Assembly (NCBI RefSeq): GCF_030915445.1
Contig: NZ_CP133264.1
Coordinates: forward strand, 2,976,001-3,040,000
From: Clostridium sp. OS1-26
Lineage (GTDB): Bacteria; Bacillota; Clostridia; Clostridiales; Clostridiaceae
Length of the DNA: 64,000 nt
Direction of reading: 5' to 3'
Under the pieces are notes generated by a model. The model saw only the letters and a list, made by a program, of their open reading frames with translations, was not told the origin of the DNA and did not search any database. Position numbers and translations under genes: made by a program. This document shows positions 8,440 to 17,108 of the stretch, piece after piece. Position 1 is the stretch's first letter. Every line of letters begins with the position of its first letter.

Positions 8440-8622
8440 ATAAGCAATTTATAAAAGTATTCTGTTATTGAAAATTGAATTCTATGCTATGATTACCAGT
8501 AATCGATATGAAGTAATAAAAAATTAACTATAGATATCTAACTTAAGTATTTGACTTATCTACCGGGATATGTAAGTTAATTATCAAGGTTATTTATCTA
8601 TAATCACTTTGAGGAGGATTAT
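8440..8622. other. Intergenic stretch with a degenerate piece of the island repeat
   Basis: Around 8450-8500 there is a decayed repeat-like sequence (CAATTTATAAAAGTATTCTGTTATTGAAAATTG split over two arms). Around 8540-8585 an AACTTAAG...TTAAGTT-type dyad (TAACTTAAGT and TATGTAAGTTAA) could be a hairpin or operator for the hydrolase that follows. No gene is visible. Confidence 0.3.
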
Positions 8623-9228
8623 ATGAAAATTATAAATAATTCTGATTCTGTAATAATAGTATTACATGAAATATACGGAATTAATCAACATATACAGAGA
8701 GTTTGTGAGAGGTTTTCTATGGACGGATATGATATTATTTGTCCAAACCTAATTAATCTGATCCAACCTTTTAATTACGATTTGCAGGAAGAAGCTTATC
8801 AATATTTTATGAATAATATTGGGTTTGAATCAGCAGTTGATCAAGTAAAACAGCTGATTATACAAGTAAAAAAGCAATATAAATACATATATTTATTAGG
8901 CTATAGCATAGGTGCAACAATTGCATGGTTATGTAGCGATGAAGAAAATATGTGCAGTGGTATCATGGGATATTATGGTTCACGAATTAGAGACTACATG
9001 AATATCACTCCCAAATGTCCAGTTTTACTGATTTTCCCCACTGAAGAAAATTCATTTAATGTACAAGAATTAGTTGATTCCTTAAAAAAACGGAATATTA
9101 ATGTTCATATATTAGGCGGAAAACATGGATTTAGTGATCCATTTTCTAAGAACTATCGTGGGCAGTCATCCCAAAAATCAGAAAGGTTAATAGATAACTT
9201 TTTAAAGAAGATAAATCATAGTTGCTAA
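8623..9228 (+). CDS. Dienelactone hydrolase-family alpha/beta hydrolase
   Basis: Cytoplasmic alpha/beta hydrolase of 201 residues related to dienelactone hydrolase. VIIVLHEIYGINQHIQRVCE is the conserved oxyanion region, LLGYSIGATIAWL the nucleophile elbow (Ser rather than the Cys of classical dienelactone hydrolases), and GGKHGFSDPF the catalytic His region; the acid is probably in LLIFPTEEN. GGAGG precedes the ATG. Substrate unknown. Confidence 0.85.
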   Translation: MKIINNSDSVIIVLHEIYGINQHIQRVCERFSMDGYDIICPNLINLIQPFNYDLQEEAYQYFMNNIGFESAVDQVKQLIIQVKKQYKYIYLLGYSIGATIAWLCSDEENMCSGIMGYYGSRIRDYMNITPKCPVLLIFPTEENSFNVQELVDSLKKRNINVHILGGKHGFSDPFSKNYRGQSSQKSERLIDNFLKKINHSC

Positions 9229-9560
9229 ATATAGGGGTGCTACTGAGCAATATGAAAAAATTATGAAATAACTTTAAATATAAAAACAAGAACAATGTTC
9301 TTTGCTACGAGAATAGATCTAAGGTCTATTTTAATTGACAACTGTGAAGCAACTCATGGAACGTTGAAAACTGAATATTATGGTATCAGAAAATAAAAAA
9401 ATTTTCATGTTAAATGAAAAGAAATATGAGAGTATACAAATTTACCTTGTAAAAATATCCAGTGATTTCATTTGTTATAATTATTTACAAAACTAACCTA
9501 ATGTGATATATTTATAACATAAAGTGATAATTATATCACATGTATAGGAGGATTGTTTTA
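9229..9560. other. Intergenic stretch with partial boxA-like repeat
   Basis: GAACAATGTTCTTTG (boxA-like part 9296-9304) matches the downstream half of the island repeat but is interrupted by about 55 bases (CTACGAGAATAGATC...) before GTTGAAAACTGAATATTATGG resumes the motif. The hairpin half is missing. A GATATATTTATAA region near 9507 may hold the promoter of the next operon. Confidence 0.4.
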
Positions 9561-10058
9561 ATGGAAAACAAATTGGGATATTTAGGTTTCTTGGGGACTA
9601 TCGGCATTTTAGGGCTATTGATTCATAATTTTTTCTGTAGTTTATTTTTAGTATTTTTCTTTTTCTTTATCTATGCTAAAGGAATGAAAAACAAATTGGG
9701 ATATTTAGGACTCTTGGGCACTATCGGCATTTTAGGGATATTGATCCATAGTTTTTTCTGTAGTGTATTTTTGGTGTTTTTCTTTTTCCTTACCTATGCA
9801 AAAGTAATTCCAGATGAATTATTTAAGGAAAATGTTAAAAAGTCAGCACTAAATGCTTTCACAGTAAACATGATGATTAATGCTGTTATTATGGTAGTAT
9901 GTTTTAGCATCACTAACTTTTATCAATTCTCTACACCAAACAGTAGCATGTTGATGTTTAGCGTTGTTGCTTTTGTTTTAAACTTTATAATTAGTATATT
10001 AACATTTGTTTTTACTCTAATGATTTATGGTCATAAAGAAAAGGCCGGATTGGAATAG
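9561..10058 (+). CDS. DUF3796-like membrane protein with duplicated N-terminal helix unit
   Basis: Membrane protein of about 165 residues resembling DUF3796. The N-terminal unit [19 protein letters not shown] followed by FFCSxFLVFFFF and YAK occurs twice in tandem (residues ~3-40 and ~45-82). Single-copy relatives have it once, just before [19 protein letters not shown]. Two more hydrophobic helices follow. Start at 9561 (MENKLGYL), which has TAGGAGG upstream. It is followed after two bases by an XRE regulator gene, a common pairing for this family, so the two form an operon. Confidence 0.8.
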   Translation: MENKLGYLGFLGTIGILGLLIHNFFCSLFLVFFFFFIYAKGMKNKLGYLGLLGTIGILGILIHSFFCSVFLVFFFFLTYAKVIPDELFKENVKKSALNAFTVNMMINAVIMVVCFSITNFYQFSTPNSSMLMFSVVAFVLNFIISILTFVFTLMIYGHKEKAGLE

Positions 10059-10060
10059 AT

Positions 10061-10261
10061 ATGGAACTTAAAACAAAAATAAAAGAATATCGTGCAAAAT
10101 TTAATATAAAACAAGAAGAGTTGGCAAGCTTTGTAGGAGTAAGGCGTGAAACTATTGGGAAATTAGAAAATGGTAAATATAATCCATCTTTAAAATTGGC
10201 AATGGATATAGCAAAGGTATTTCATACAACAGTTGAGGAATTATTTGAATTTCATGATTGA
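10061..10261 (+). CDS. XRE-family helix-turn-helix regulator
   Basis: DNA-binding protein of 66 residues consisting almost only of a Cro/C1-type [23 protein letters not shown], then [20 protein letters not shown], ending [11 protein letters not shown]. This is the YgzD-like short form. It lies two bases downstream of the DUF3796-like gene and is probably translated with it; it likely regulates that operon. Confidence 0.9.
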   Translation: MELKTKIKEYRAKFNIKQEELASFVGVRRETIGKLENGKYNPSLKLAMDIAKVFHTTVEELFEFHD

Positions 10262-10780
10262 TTGCAAGTTATGAGCATTATTATTAAAAGATATGTGTCA
10301 CCTCAATTTATTTACTAGTCAGCTTAGGTTATTTAACCATTTTTAAAATAACTCTATCAGATAAAAACGCTAATGTTAAATATTTCAGAAATAGATAATA
10401 AAAATGAAGCTGTTTCAAAATAGAAAGTAATTTCTATGGCGAGATAGCCTTTTTATTTTTATACACTTTTTTACTAAACTAAATGATTATTAAACTTATA
10501 TAGTTTTGAAAATTTTACTTTAGATATATTAAAACAAGAATAATTAATTTGATTTATGTGGGAATATGAAACTATGTTACCATAATTTTCTGAAATTTTT
10601 TTCAAATGTTTTTAGTTCATTTACAAAATAGAGGCATTATGTTCATATTTATTATTTATACTCTAAAATAAGTTTTTTAAATATAGTAAAAAACTGAACA
10701 AGAAATTATACTAAGTTTTTTTCTCAAAGGACTTTAATATAATTTCTTGATAAACAAAAAATTTTAGGAGGTTTTACTTT
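10262..10780. other. Gene-free stretch upstream of the CAP-domain gene
   Basis: No gene seen. At 10408-10460 there is a hairpin ATAGAAA-GTAA-TTTCTAT nested inside GCT...AGC and followed by T5ATTTTT, probably the terminator of the preceding operon. The rest is very AT-rich, and the sequence near 10690-10745 (AAGTTTTTTTCTCAAAGGAC) precedes the CAP gene. I see no promoter I would defend. Confidence 0.4.
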
Positions 10781-11470
10781 ATGAATAAAAGTGTTAAATC
10801 AATAATTGCAACACTAATTATCGCAGGAAGTATAACAACTACTATACCTACTATGGCAAAAGCAGCTGAAACTAATTGTACTGCTTCAGCAACTCAACAA
10901 ATTTGGTTGAAAGACATTTTAAATAAATATCCTCAATTTAAAAACTGGACAGTTGTTACTTCAGAAAAGCAAACTACAACTACTACTAATTCGTCAACAG
11001 CTACCCAACCTACAACTAGCACAAAGCCAAATACTACACCTACGCAATCAACACAAAATAATGGACAAGCTTCAACTATAAGTGAGGAAGCAAGTGAAGT
11101 AATCAGGTTAGTTAATGTAGAGAGAAGCAAAAATGGACTAGCTCCACTTAAGGCTAATGCCGAATTATCTAAAGTAGCAACAGTCAAAGCTCAAGATATG
11201 ATTGATAAAAACTATTTCAGCCATACTTCACCTACTTATGGTTCACCTTTTGATATGATGAAAAAATTTGGTATTAACTATACAGCAGCAGGTGAAAATA
11301 TTGCATACGGTCAGAAAACTCCTGCTGAAGTAATGAATGGATGGATGAATTCTTCAGGTCATAGAGCAAACATATTAAATTCTAACTATACAGAAATTGG
11401 AGTTGGAGTTGCTAAAGATAAAAACGGAACTCCATATTGGGTTCAGATGTTTATAACTCCTGTTAAATAA
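10781..11470 (+). CDS. Secreted CAP/SCP-domain protein (YkwD-like)
   Basis: Exported protein of 229 residues. It has a signal peptide (MNKSVKSIIATLIIAGSITT, cleavage likely after AKA or AAE), a Thr/Ser/Pro-rich linker (~residues 65-105), then a CAP domain. The CAP signatures are VNVERSKNGLAPL, AQDMIDKNYFSHTSP, AAGENIAYG and NSSGHRANILN, including the conserved His and Glu residues. CAP proteins are common at the surface and in spores of clostridia; the molecular role is unknown. AGGAGG precedes the ATG. Confidence 0.92.
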   Translation: MNKSVKSIIATLIIAGSITTTIPTMAKAAETNCTASATQQIWLKDILNKYPQFKNWTVVTSEKQTTTTTNSSTATQPTTSTKPNTTPTQSTQNNGQASTISEEASEVIRLVNVERSKNGLAPLKANAELSKVATVKAQDMIDKNYFSHTSPTYGSPFDMMKKFGINYTAAGENIAYGQKTPAEVMNGWMNSSGHRANILNSNYTEIGVGVAKDKNGTPYWVQMFITPVK

Positions 11471-11585
11471 CTACACTTAATACTATTAATGGTTTAAATA
11501 TAGAATTAGATAATATTTAAAAAGGTGCTGTTTCAAAAGCCAAAATCTATGAAAAATTTATATTAAGACTTGTGATAATTGATGT

Positions 11586-11643
11586 AAAAATAGGGCTTAA
11601 CACTGAAATCAATTCTGTTTTCGGTGTTAAATCCCTTATTTTG
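11586..11643 (+). terminator. Large hairpin downstream of the CAP gene
   Basis: AAAATAGGGCTTAACAC and GTGTTAAATCCCTTATTTT form a long stem with inner GAAA/TTTC pairs. Probably a terminator; the CTGTTTCAAAA just before it (11527) also occurs at 10410. Confidence 0.6.
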
Positions 11644-11732
11644 TAAGTAACTAAAAAATATTTTGTTCACACTTGTAAGATTTTATGAACTAATAACAAC
11701 TTAAATAGAAATGCAGTAGGAGTGAAAATGTT

Positions 11733-12101
11733 ATGGAATTGAAAGATACAATTAAGCAGGAAATCATAAATATTTATAAATTATTTGTATTTAAAGGCTA
11801 TGAAACATTAAAAAGAAGATATTTATCTGATGGCAGGGAAATTGAAGATTTTATTAGATCCCTCCATGAATACTGGGAGTTTTGGGAAGAAGAAGGTACA
11901 GTAACTATGCCCCCGATAGACGAATTTAATAATATTGAAATTATAGAACTTGATACACCCAGAAGTGCTTTAAGGGAGTTTTGTGTAACTTTTGATTTTT
12001 GGATAAATGACGGAAAGAGTGATTTAACTCTTGAATGTGATATAGAGTATTATAATCAAAACGATATGAGAGTCTATTTATATGATTTACATGTAATGTA
12101 A
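11733..12101 (+). CDS. Hypothetical protein, acidic, 122 aa
   Basis: I do not recognise the family with certainty. It is a soluble acidic protein: an N-terminal helix (MELKDTIKQEIINIYKLFV), aromatic-rich SLHEYWEFWEEEG, then beta-strand-like segments EFCVTFDFWIND and DLTLECDIEYY, ending MRVYLYDLHVM. The alternation suggests a small alpha+beta fold of the type found in immunity or NTF2-like proteins, but that is only a guess. TAGGAGTG precedes the start. It is a one-gene unit ended by repeat copy R6. Confidence 0.7.
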   Translation: MELKDTIKQEIINIYKLFVFKGYETLKRRYLSDGREIEDFIRSLHEYWEFWEEEGTVTMPPIDEFNNIEIIELDTPRSALREFCVTFDFWINDGKSDLTLECDIEYYNQNDMRVYLYDLHVM

Positions 12102-12169
12102 TTTGGAGTATTTGGAGAATACTTATGTTATTCTAATAAGTTTACACTATTTTTTATTTAACGCAACAA

Positions 12170-12312
12170 CTGGATAAACAATTTGCTAGAACACCGTATT
12201 ATTCAAACTGAATTTTAGGGTGTTTTTACTTCGTAATATGAAAAAATGCGGTTTAACTATTATGAATGAAAACACGAATAACGTTCTTTGAAAGCCGAAT
12301 AATGCGGTATTA
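12170..12312 (+). repeat. Intergenic repeat copy R6
   Basis: ACACCGTATTATTC (12191-12204) pairs with GAATTTTAGGGTGT plus T5 (12210-12227); boxA-like CGTTCTTTGAAAG (12282-12294); distal arm GAATAATGCGGTATT (12297-12311). A shorter inner spacer than R1. Confidence 0.8.
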
Positions 12313-12392
12313 AAAATCAGATATGCGATTCATTTATTTGTTTCTAAGAGAATAAGTTAATAATGAAGGAATTTTATTAATGGAGGTATTGT

Positions 12393-13205
12393 GTGGGATA
12401 CTATATTATGGTAGAAGCAAATGTAAAAATTTATGTAGAGGATCTTAATCCAGAGGGAAAGAAAACTATCTTATTTATACACGGTTGGCCTGCAAATCAT
12501 AAGTTATTCGAATATCAATTTGATCAGCTTCCACAAATGGGATATCGATGTATTGGAGTAGATATCAGAGGATTCGGCAATTCAGATAAGCCTTGGAGGG
12601 GGTACTCCTACGATCGGTTGGCAGACGATATTCGATGTGTAGTTGAAACACTTAGATTGCATGATTTTACACTCGCTGGTCACTCTGTAGGGGGAGCGAT
12701 TGCCATTCGATACATGGCTCGTCATAAGGGATATGGAGTATCCAAACTTGCTCTTTTTGCCGCTGCCGCTCCTAGTTTTACCAAACGACCTGGTTTCCCT
12801 TATGGTCTTACTAAAGAAGAGGTAACTAAAATAATTCAAGATACGTATAACGATCGTCCTAAAATGCTACAGGGATTTGGAGATATGTTTTTCTTTCAGT
12901 ACTTAACAGGACCTTTCTCAGATTGGTTCTTCCAATTGGGATTACAGGCAGCAGGTTGGTCCACAGCGAAGCTTGCCACTTCGCTTAGAGACGAAAACTT
13001 GTTTTCTGATCTTGGGGAAATAGAGGTTCCTACTCTAATCCTTCATGGTATTCATGACAAAGTTTGCCCATTTCCATTAGCTGTTGCTCAAAAAGAAGGA
13101 ATTAAAAACTCCAAGCTTGTGCCGTTTGAAAGCAGCGGTCACGGATTGTTCTATGAACAGCGAGATAAATTTAACAAAGAATTAATGAACTTTATTGAAG
13201 AATAA
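12393..13205 (+). CDS. Alpha/beta hydrolase (haloperoxidase/epoxide-hydrolase-like), copy 1
   Basis: Cytoplasmic alpha/beta hydrolase of 270 residues. Oxyanion motif FIHGWPANHKLFEYQFDQLP, nucleophile elbow LAGHSVGGAIAIRYMA (Ser), acid in ILHGIHDKVCPF (Asp), base in SSGHGLFYEQR (His). Resembles the non-haem chloroperoxidase/bromoperoxidase subgroup; real substrates of these are usually esters. The start is GTG at 12393 with TGGAGG six bases upstream. This choice is supported by the close paralogue at 23143, which begins MGYYI from an ATG at the same place. The two copies are clearly a duplication. Confidence 0.9.
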   Translation: MGYYIMVEANVKIYVEDLNPEGKKTILFIHGWPANHKLFEYQFDQLPQMGYRCIGVDIRGFGNSDKPWRGYSYDRLADDIRCVVETLRLHDFTLAGHSVGGAIAIRYMARHKGYGVSKLALFAAAAPSFTKRPGFPYGLTKEEVTKIIQDTYNDRPKMLQGFGDMFFFQYLTGPFSDWFFQLGLQAAGWSTAKLATSLRDENLFSDLGEIEVPTLILHGIHDKVCPFPLAVAQKEGIKNSKLVPFESSGHGLFYEQRDKFNKELMNFIEE

Positions 13206-13244
13206 AGTTTTTGTAACGTAGAACGTCTTAATAAAAATATTCAA

Positions 13245-13457
13245 AGCTAATAATTTATTTAAGTACCATATTATTCAAAATGAATTCTACGGTATTTTTT
13301 GTGTCGCAATACAAAAACTTTGCGTAAGATCAAGAACAGAAATGCTCTTTTTATTTTACATTTTATTAGATTAATACTTAATATGAAAATATTATGACGT
13401 AAATATTGAAAATGAAAATATGAATAATGTTTTTTGAAAACTGAGCAATACGGTATT
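13245..13457 (+). repeat. Intergenic repeat copy R7
   Basis: TACCATATTATTC (13264-13276) pairs with GAATTCTACGGTA plus T6; second hairpin part CAAGAACAGAAATGCTCTTT; degenerate boxA TGTTTTTTGAAAACTG; distal arm GAGCAATACGGTATT (13443-13457). Confidence 0.75.
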
Positions 13458-13495
13458 TAAAAGCGAAATGTTTAATGTTTTGTTGTATTATATTA

Positions 13496-13516
13496 GTACA
13501 TATATATTAAATGTAC
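13496..13516. promoter_or_regulatory. Dyad upstream of the first CWB2 gene
   Basis: GTACAT...ATGTAC, perfect 6-base arms with a 9-base spacer, about 45 bases upstream of the -35 box. Related but diverged sequences occupy the same position before the CWB2 genes at 20095 and 30527. Possible operator; no direct evidence. Confidence 0.4.
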
Positions 13517-13558
13517 ATAATTACATTTTAGTGGAAATATAGAAAAATTATAATAAAA

Positions 13559-13587
13559 TTAACATAAATTTATATTTATGGTAAAAT
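13559..13587 (+). promoter_or_regulatory. Promoter of CWB2 gene 1 (TTAACA-17-TAAAAT)
   Basis: TTAACA, 17 bases, TGG-TAAAAT. The same arrangement with exactly 17 bases recurs at 20044-20072, 28101-28129 and 30476-30504. The predicted start lies close to the GGAAAGAGGTG ribosome-binding site, giving a very short leader. Confidence 0.65.
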
Positions 13588-13609
13588 GTTTATGGAAAGA
13601 GGTGTTACT

Positions 13610-15895
13610 ATGATTAGAAAAAGGTTTAAATTATCATTTATTTTTACAGTATTAGCTTTACTGTTATTTTCATCAGTTACAGTTTTTGCTTCAAGTAGTA
13701 ATCAAACTATCAAACGATTGTCAGGAGCTGATAGATATGCAACTTCTGCAGCAGTTGCCTTAAGTGGATGGACTCAATCAAACTTTGCAATTCTGGCTAG
13801 TGGAGAAAATTTTCCAGATGCTATAAGTGCTGCGCCACTAGCTAAGAAATATGATGCACCAATACTTTTAAGTGAAGCTAATTCTATACCTGCAGAAACA
13901 TTAAATGCAATTCAGCAGTTAAAAGTAAAGAACATTATTATTATTGGAGGTACAGGAAGTATTTCAGCAGCAGTTGAAAAACAGCTGGCTTCTTCAGGAA
14001 TAGCAGTAACAAGAATATTTGGACAAGATCGTTACGAAACATGTATAAAGATAGCTGAACAGCTGGACAATGTTACTGAAATTGCAGTTGTTACAGGTGA
14101 AAGCTTTCCTGATGCTTTATCAATATCACCTATAGCTGTAAAAAGGAACATGCCTATTATATTAGTTAGTCATAATGAAATTCCTAGTGTGGTAAAAGAC
14201 TATATTAACAGTCACAAATTGACTACAACCTATGTTATTGGCTCAGGAACATCATTAAATAATGCAGTGCTCAAAGGATTGTCTAATATAGAATTAGTAA
14301 CAGGAGCTGACAAATATCAAATAAACTTAAATATTATTGATAAATTCAAGAGCGATTTAAATCTAGGTACAGTATATGTAGCTTCAGGTGAAGGTTTTGC
14401 AGATGCTTTAAGTGGTTCTATTTTAGCTGGGAAAAACTCTAGCCCATTACTTTTAGTGGAGAATGATCCAAGCTTTGAGAAAAAGTATTTTATTAATAAT
14501 TCTATTAATGTATCAAACATTAATGTATTAGGTGGTGTAGGAGTGGTTTCGGATAATATTATTACTGAAATTCTTGGGACATCGACAACCACTATACCTT
14601 CAACGAGTCCAACTACAACCACCACAATACCTTCATCGAAACCAACTTCAACAATAGATAGAATTGAGTTTGTTTCAACTAAGTTAACTAAAACTGGCAC
14701 CAACACAGCAACATTCCAATACAGGGTATTAGATAAAAATGGTGTAGACATTACTAAAAAAGTTTCAGCATCAGATATATATGCAACTGCAGCTGCAACT
14801 TCATCAATAAAATTAGACCCATCAACAGGAATAGGTACAATAACATTTGATAATCCTTCTGATGCTGATAAGCAAGTTGGTGTTTCATTAATTGATAAGG
14901 CAACTGGTAAATTTGTAAATTTGAATTTACAATATTCAGAACCAGATCCAGTTAATGTAATGGGTTTTTTACCAGTAGCTGAAATTGATTTTCCTTCCAC
15001 AACCTTTACGAAGACTGATGCAAATACAGCTACTTTCAGATACAAAATATTAGATAAAAAAGGTATGGACATTACAAAAACAGTTCCAGCTTCGGATTTA
15101 TTTGCAACTTCATGGATAGGTTCATCAGGTGGCCAAGTAAGCTTAAATCCTCAAACAGGAACGGGAACTATAACATACAATTTTTCTGATAATGATAAAA
15201 TAATTACAGTATCGATAACATGCAATAATGGGATAGTAGGAATGGGAGCGTTATCTTCAGCTGATTCAGGAATAGGAAGCAATACAAAAGTTAATAAAAT
15301 TCAGTTTGTATCAACTAACTTAACTCAGACTGGAAAGAATACAGCAACATTTGAATACAGCTTGTTAGATCAAAATGGTATTGATATTACTAAGTTAGTT
15401 CCAGCATCAGAATTAAATGCGGTTGGATCTATAAGTTCATCAATAACATTAAATCAATTCGCAGGAGTAGGTACCATAACGTTCAATACTTCTTCTGACA
15501 CTAATAAAACAATTATTGTTACATTAAAAGATAACGTAACTGGTATAGCCGGAACAATAGAGTATCCTGTAATTAATCTTGGAAGTGAAAGCCCAAAAGT
15601 TAGTAAAATTGTACTTACTACAGAATATGTAATAATATATAAGGACAAAAATCAACAATTTGGAGCAGCAACATATAGAGTAGATGATCAATATGGAATG
15701 GATATTACAAATTCACAACTTACTAATAATATAAAATTCACATGTGATGTTGGCACCGTCCGCCCATCAGCTGGTGTGATTACTATAACACCTAATTCTG
15801 GCGTTGATTTAACAATGCTTAAGTCAGTGTCAATAACAGCAACTGATCCAATTAGTGGAATTTCAACAAGTAAAACGTTACCTGTTAAGTGGTAG
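13610..15895 (+). CDS. Secreted CWB2 cell-wall protein 1 with four C-terminal Ig-like repeats
   Basis: Exported surface protein of 761 residues. Signal peptide 1-~29 (LSFIFTVLALLLFSSVTVFA). Three CWB2 repeats at ~32-322 (opening KRLSGADRYATSAAVAL; second unit TRIFGQDRYETCIKIAEQL; third VTGADKYQINLNIID) anchor the protein non-covalently to cell-wall polymers. A Thr/Ser/Pro linker at ~324-348 is followed by four ~105-residue modules at ~351, 457, 562 and 665, each with the pattern FxSTxLTKTGxNTATFxY ... GxDITKxVPAS ... GTGTITF. Start at ATG 13610, because GGAAAGAGGTG serves it; the ATG 24 bases earlier overlaps the promoter. The CWB2 part is nearly identical to that in the genes at 20095, 28151 and 30527. 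Confidence 0.93.
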   Translation: MIRKRFKLSFIFTVLALLLFSSVTVFASSSNQTIKRLSGADRYATSAAVALSGWTQSNFAILASGENFPDAISAAPLAKKYDAPILLSEANSIPAETLNAIQQLKVKNIIIIGGTGSISAAVEKQLASSGIAVTRIFGQDRYETCIKIAEQLDNVTEIAVVTGESFPDALSISPIAVKRNMPIILVSHNEIPSVVKDYINSHKLTTTYVIGSGTSLNNAVLKGLSNIELVTGADKYQINLNIIDKFKSDLNLGTVYVASGEGFADALSGSILAGKNSSPLLLVENDPSFEKKYFINNSINVSNINVLGGVGVVSDNIITEILGTSTTTIPSTSPTTTTTIPSSKPTSTIDRIEFVSTKLTKTGTNTATFQYRVLDKNGVDITKKVSASDIYATAAATSSIKLDPSTGIGTITFDNPSDADKQVGVSLIDKATGKFVNLNLQYSEPDPVNVMGFLPVAEIDFPSTTFTKTDANTATFRYKILDKKGMDITKTVPASDLFATSWIGSSGGQVSLNPQTGTGTITYNFSDNDKIITVSITCNNGIVGMGALSSADSGIGSNTKVNKIQFVSTNLTQTGKNTATFEYSLLDQNGIDITKLVPASELNAVGSISSSITLNQFAGVGTITFNTSSDTNKTIIVTLKDNVTGIAGTIEYPVINLGSESPKVSKIVLTTEYVIIYKDKNQQFGAATYRVDDQYGMDITNSQLTNNIKFTCDVGTVRPSAGVITITPNSGVDLTMLKSVSITATDPISGISTSKTLPVKW

Positions 15896-15959
15896 TGACG
15901 TATTCAAACAAATTAATTATATTAGTATTACAGTAAAGTTATTAATATTAGCATTAAAG

Positions 15960-16147
15960 ACAAATATTTTACTAAAATACCGTATTATTCAAGATAGCGG
16001 ATTTTACGGTATTTTTGCGTCGTTATTCAAAAATATAATGTATTTATCGTAAATTTGTAATAGATATACTTTCTAAATGTAATGCGACGTAACTATTGGA
16101 TTTGAAAATACGAACTAAGCTCCTTGAAAATTGAATAATGCGTTGTT
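15960..16147 (+). repeat. Intergenic repeat copy R8
   Basis: AAAATACCGTATTATTC (15974-15990) pairs with GGATTTTACGGTATTTTT (15999-16016); boxA-like GCTCCTTGAAAATTG (about 16119-16133); distal arm GAATAATGCGTTGTT (16133-16147). Confidence 0.8.
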
Positions 16148-16205
16148 AAATGATGAAATCCTATCTTTTTACTATGAGGAATGTAATGAATTTAATTGAA
16201 TTATA

Positions 16206-16214
16206 TGGTATAAT
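16206..16214 (+). promoter_or_regulatory. Extended -10 promoter for the L7/L12-like gene
   Basis: TGGTATAAT followed by TACCAACAGTTAATTCA, another member of the island's promoter family; about 55 bases before the start codon. Confidence 0.55.
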
Positions 16215-16269
16215 TACCAACAGTTAATTCATAATCATAGAATTATGCGAAATTGAAAGGAGTTAAATT

Positions 16270-16539
16270 ATGAATTATATAACTATTTGTGGATTTGTAG
16301 GAGTATGGTTATTACTATGGATAGTAATTAGCATTAGTCAGATACGAGCTGATATAACACGAATAAATATAAATGTAAATAAAATTGCTGAACAAGTTGG
16401 AGTGCCTGATACAATAACTGACGAATTAAAAAGCCTTCTTTTAGAAGGTAAAAAAGTTGAAGCAATAAAAAAATATAGAATTGCTACTGGAGTCGGATTG
16501 ATAGAAGCCAAAGAATATATTGATTCTTTACAAAAATGA
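16270..16539 (+). CDS. Membrane-anchored ribosomal L7/L12 C-terminal-like domain protein
   Basis: Small protein of 89 residues. An N-terminal transmembrane helix (ICGFVGVWLLLWIVISI) is followed by a short coiled segment (ADITRININVNKIAEQV). The C-terminal domain GKKVEAIKKYRIATGVGLIEAKEYIDSL matches the end of ribosomal protein L7/L12, where the same IKxxRxxTGxGLxEAKxxV pattern contacts translation factors. It is not ribosomal L12 itself: it lacks the dimerisation domain and hinge. Function unknown. GAAAGGAG precedes the ATG. Confidence 0.8.
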   Translation: MNYITICGFVGVWLLLWIVISISQIRADITRININVNKIAEQVGVPDTITDELKSLLLEGKKVEAIKKYRIATGVGLIEAKEYIDSLQK

Positions 16540-16560
16540 TCATTTGAAATTAAGTTAATA

Positions 16561-16569
16561 TGATATAAT
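16561..16569 (+). promoter_or_regulatory. Extended -10 promoter for the acylphosphatase gene
   Basis: TGATATAAT followed by TACCATAAGTTAAGTCAAAA, the conserved downstream sequence also seen at 5487 and 34903. Confidence 0.6.
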
Positions 16570-16673
16570 TACCATAAGTTAAGTCAAAATAATAATAATT
16601 AGTAGAGATGAGGATGCAATATAAGGTGTTTTAAACAATAGGATGTCAATCTGCAAAAGGAGTACGCTGAAGA

Positions 16674-17027
16674 ATGAACGTTTTCAAGAAATTAAGAGAC
16701 TGTTATGTAATTAGCCATGCAAACCATATTAAGTTTCCTAAATTTAATTCAAGCAGTATAACCAGGAAGAGAGTTACTTTTTCTGGAAGAGTACAAAAAG
16801 TAGGATTTCGATTGGAGATATATTGTATTGCTGAAAGAATGAAATTAACAGGATGGGTGAAAAACTTAGAAGATGGAAGTGTAGAAGCGGAATTACAAGG
16901 AGAAGAATTGCAAATTTATTTTCTAGTCAATTGCATGCAAGCATTGAAACGGGCATCTGTAAAGAAAATGATTATGATTGATGTTCCTATTAGTGAGGGT
17001 GAGGAAAGCTTTAAGATAGTAAGATAA
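16674..17027 (+). CDS. acyP: Acylphosphatase with N-terminal extension
   Basis: Hydrolyses acyl phosphates such as acetyl phosphate or carbamoyl phosphate in the cytoplasm. The domain starts near residue 32: VTFSGRVQKVGFRLEIYCIA holds the phosphate loop and catalytic Arg, and GWVKNLEDGSVEAELQG holds the catalytic Asn. The enzyme is normally ~90 residues; here about 30 extra residues precede the domain. AAAGGAG lies upstream of the ATG. A fragment of a second, very similar copy survives at 22979-23063. Confidence 0.9.
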   Translation: MNVFKKLRDCYVISHANHIKFPKFNSSSITRKRVTFSGRVQKVGFRLEIYCIAERMKLTGWVKNLEDGSVEAELQGEELQIYFLVNCMQALKRASVKKMIMIDVPISEGEESFKIVR

Positions 17028-17108
17028 AGTTCATATAGTTTAAGCGATTTATTTCAAAAAGTCACGAGTTCCAAGCTGAAATTTTTAATGGATAGGGGAA
17101 TTTAATGT

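Noticed and set aside
10408..11540. Insertion-sequence ends suggested by CTGTTTCAAAA at 10410 and 11527
   Set aside because: Both copies point the same way, the CAP gene between them is not a transposase, and no target duplication is visible. Too short to support an IS.
14317..15072. Long minus-strand reading frames opposite the CWB2 genes (also at 29026-29760 and 32800-33636)
   Set aside because: They mirror the repetitive Thr/Ser/Val-rich coding of the CWB2 genes, have no ribosome-binding sites, and copy the same frame in each paralogue. They are shadows.
16270..16539. Ribosomal protein L7/L12
   Set aside because: Only the C-terminal domain matches; the N-terminus is a transmembrane helix, and no ribosomal genes are nearby.
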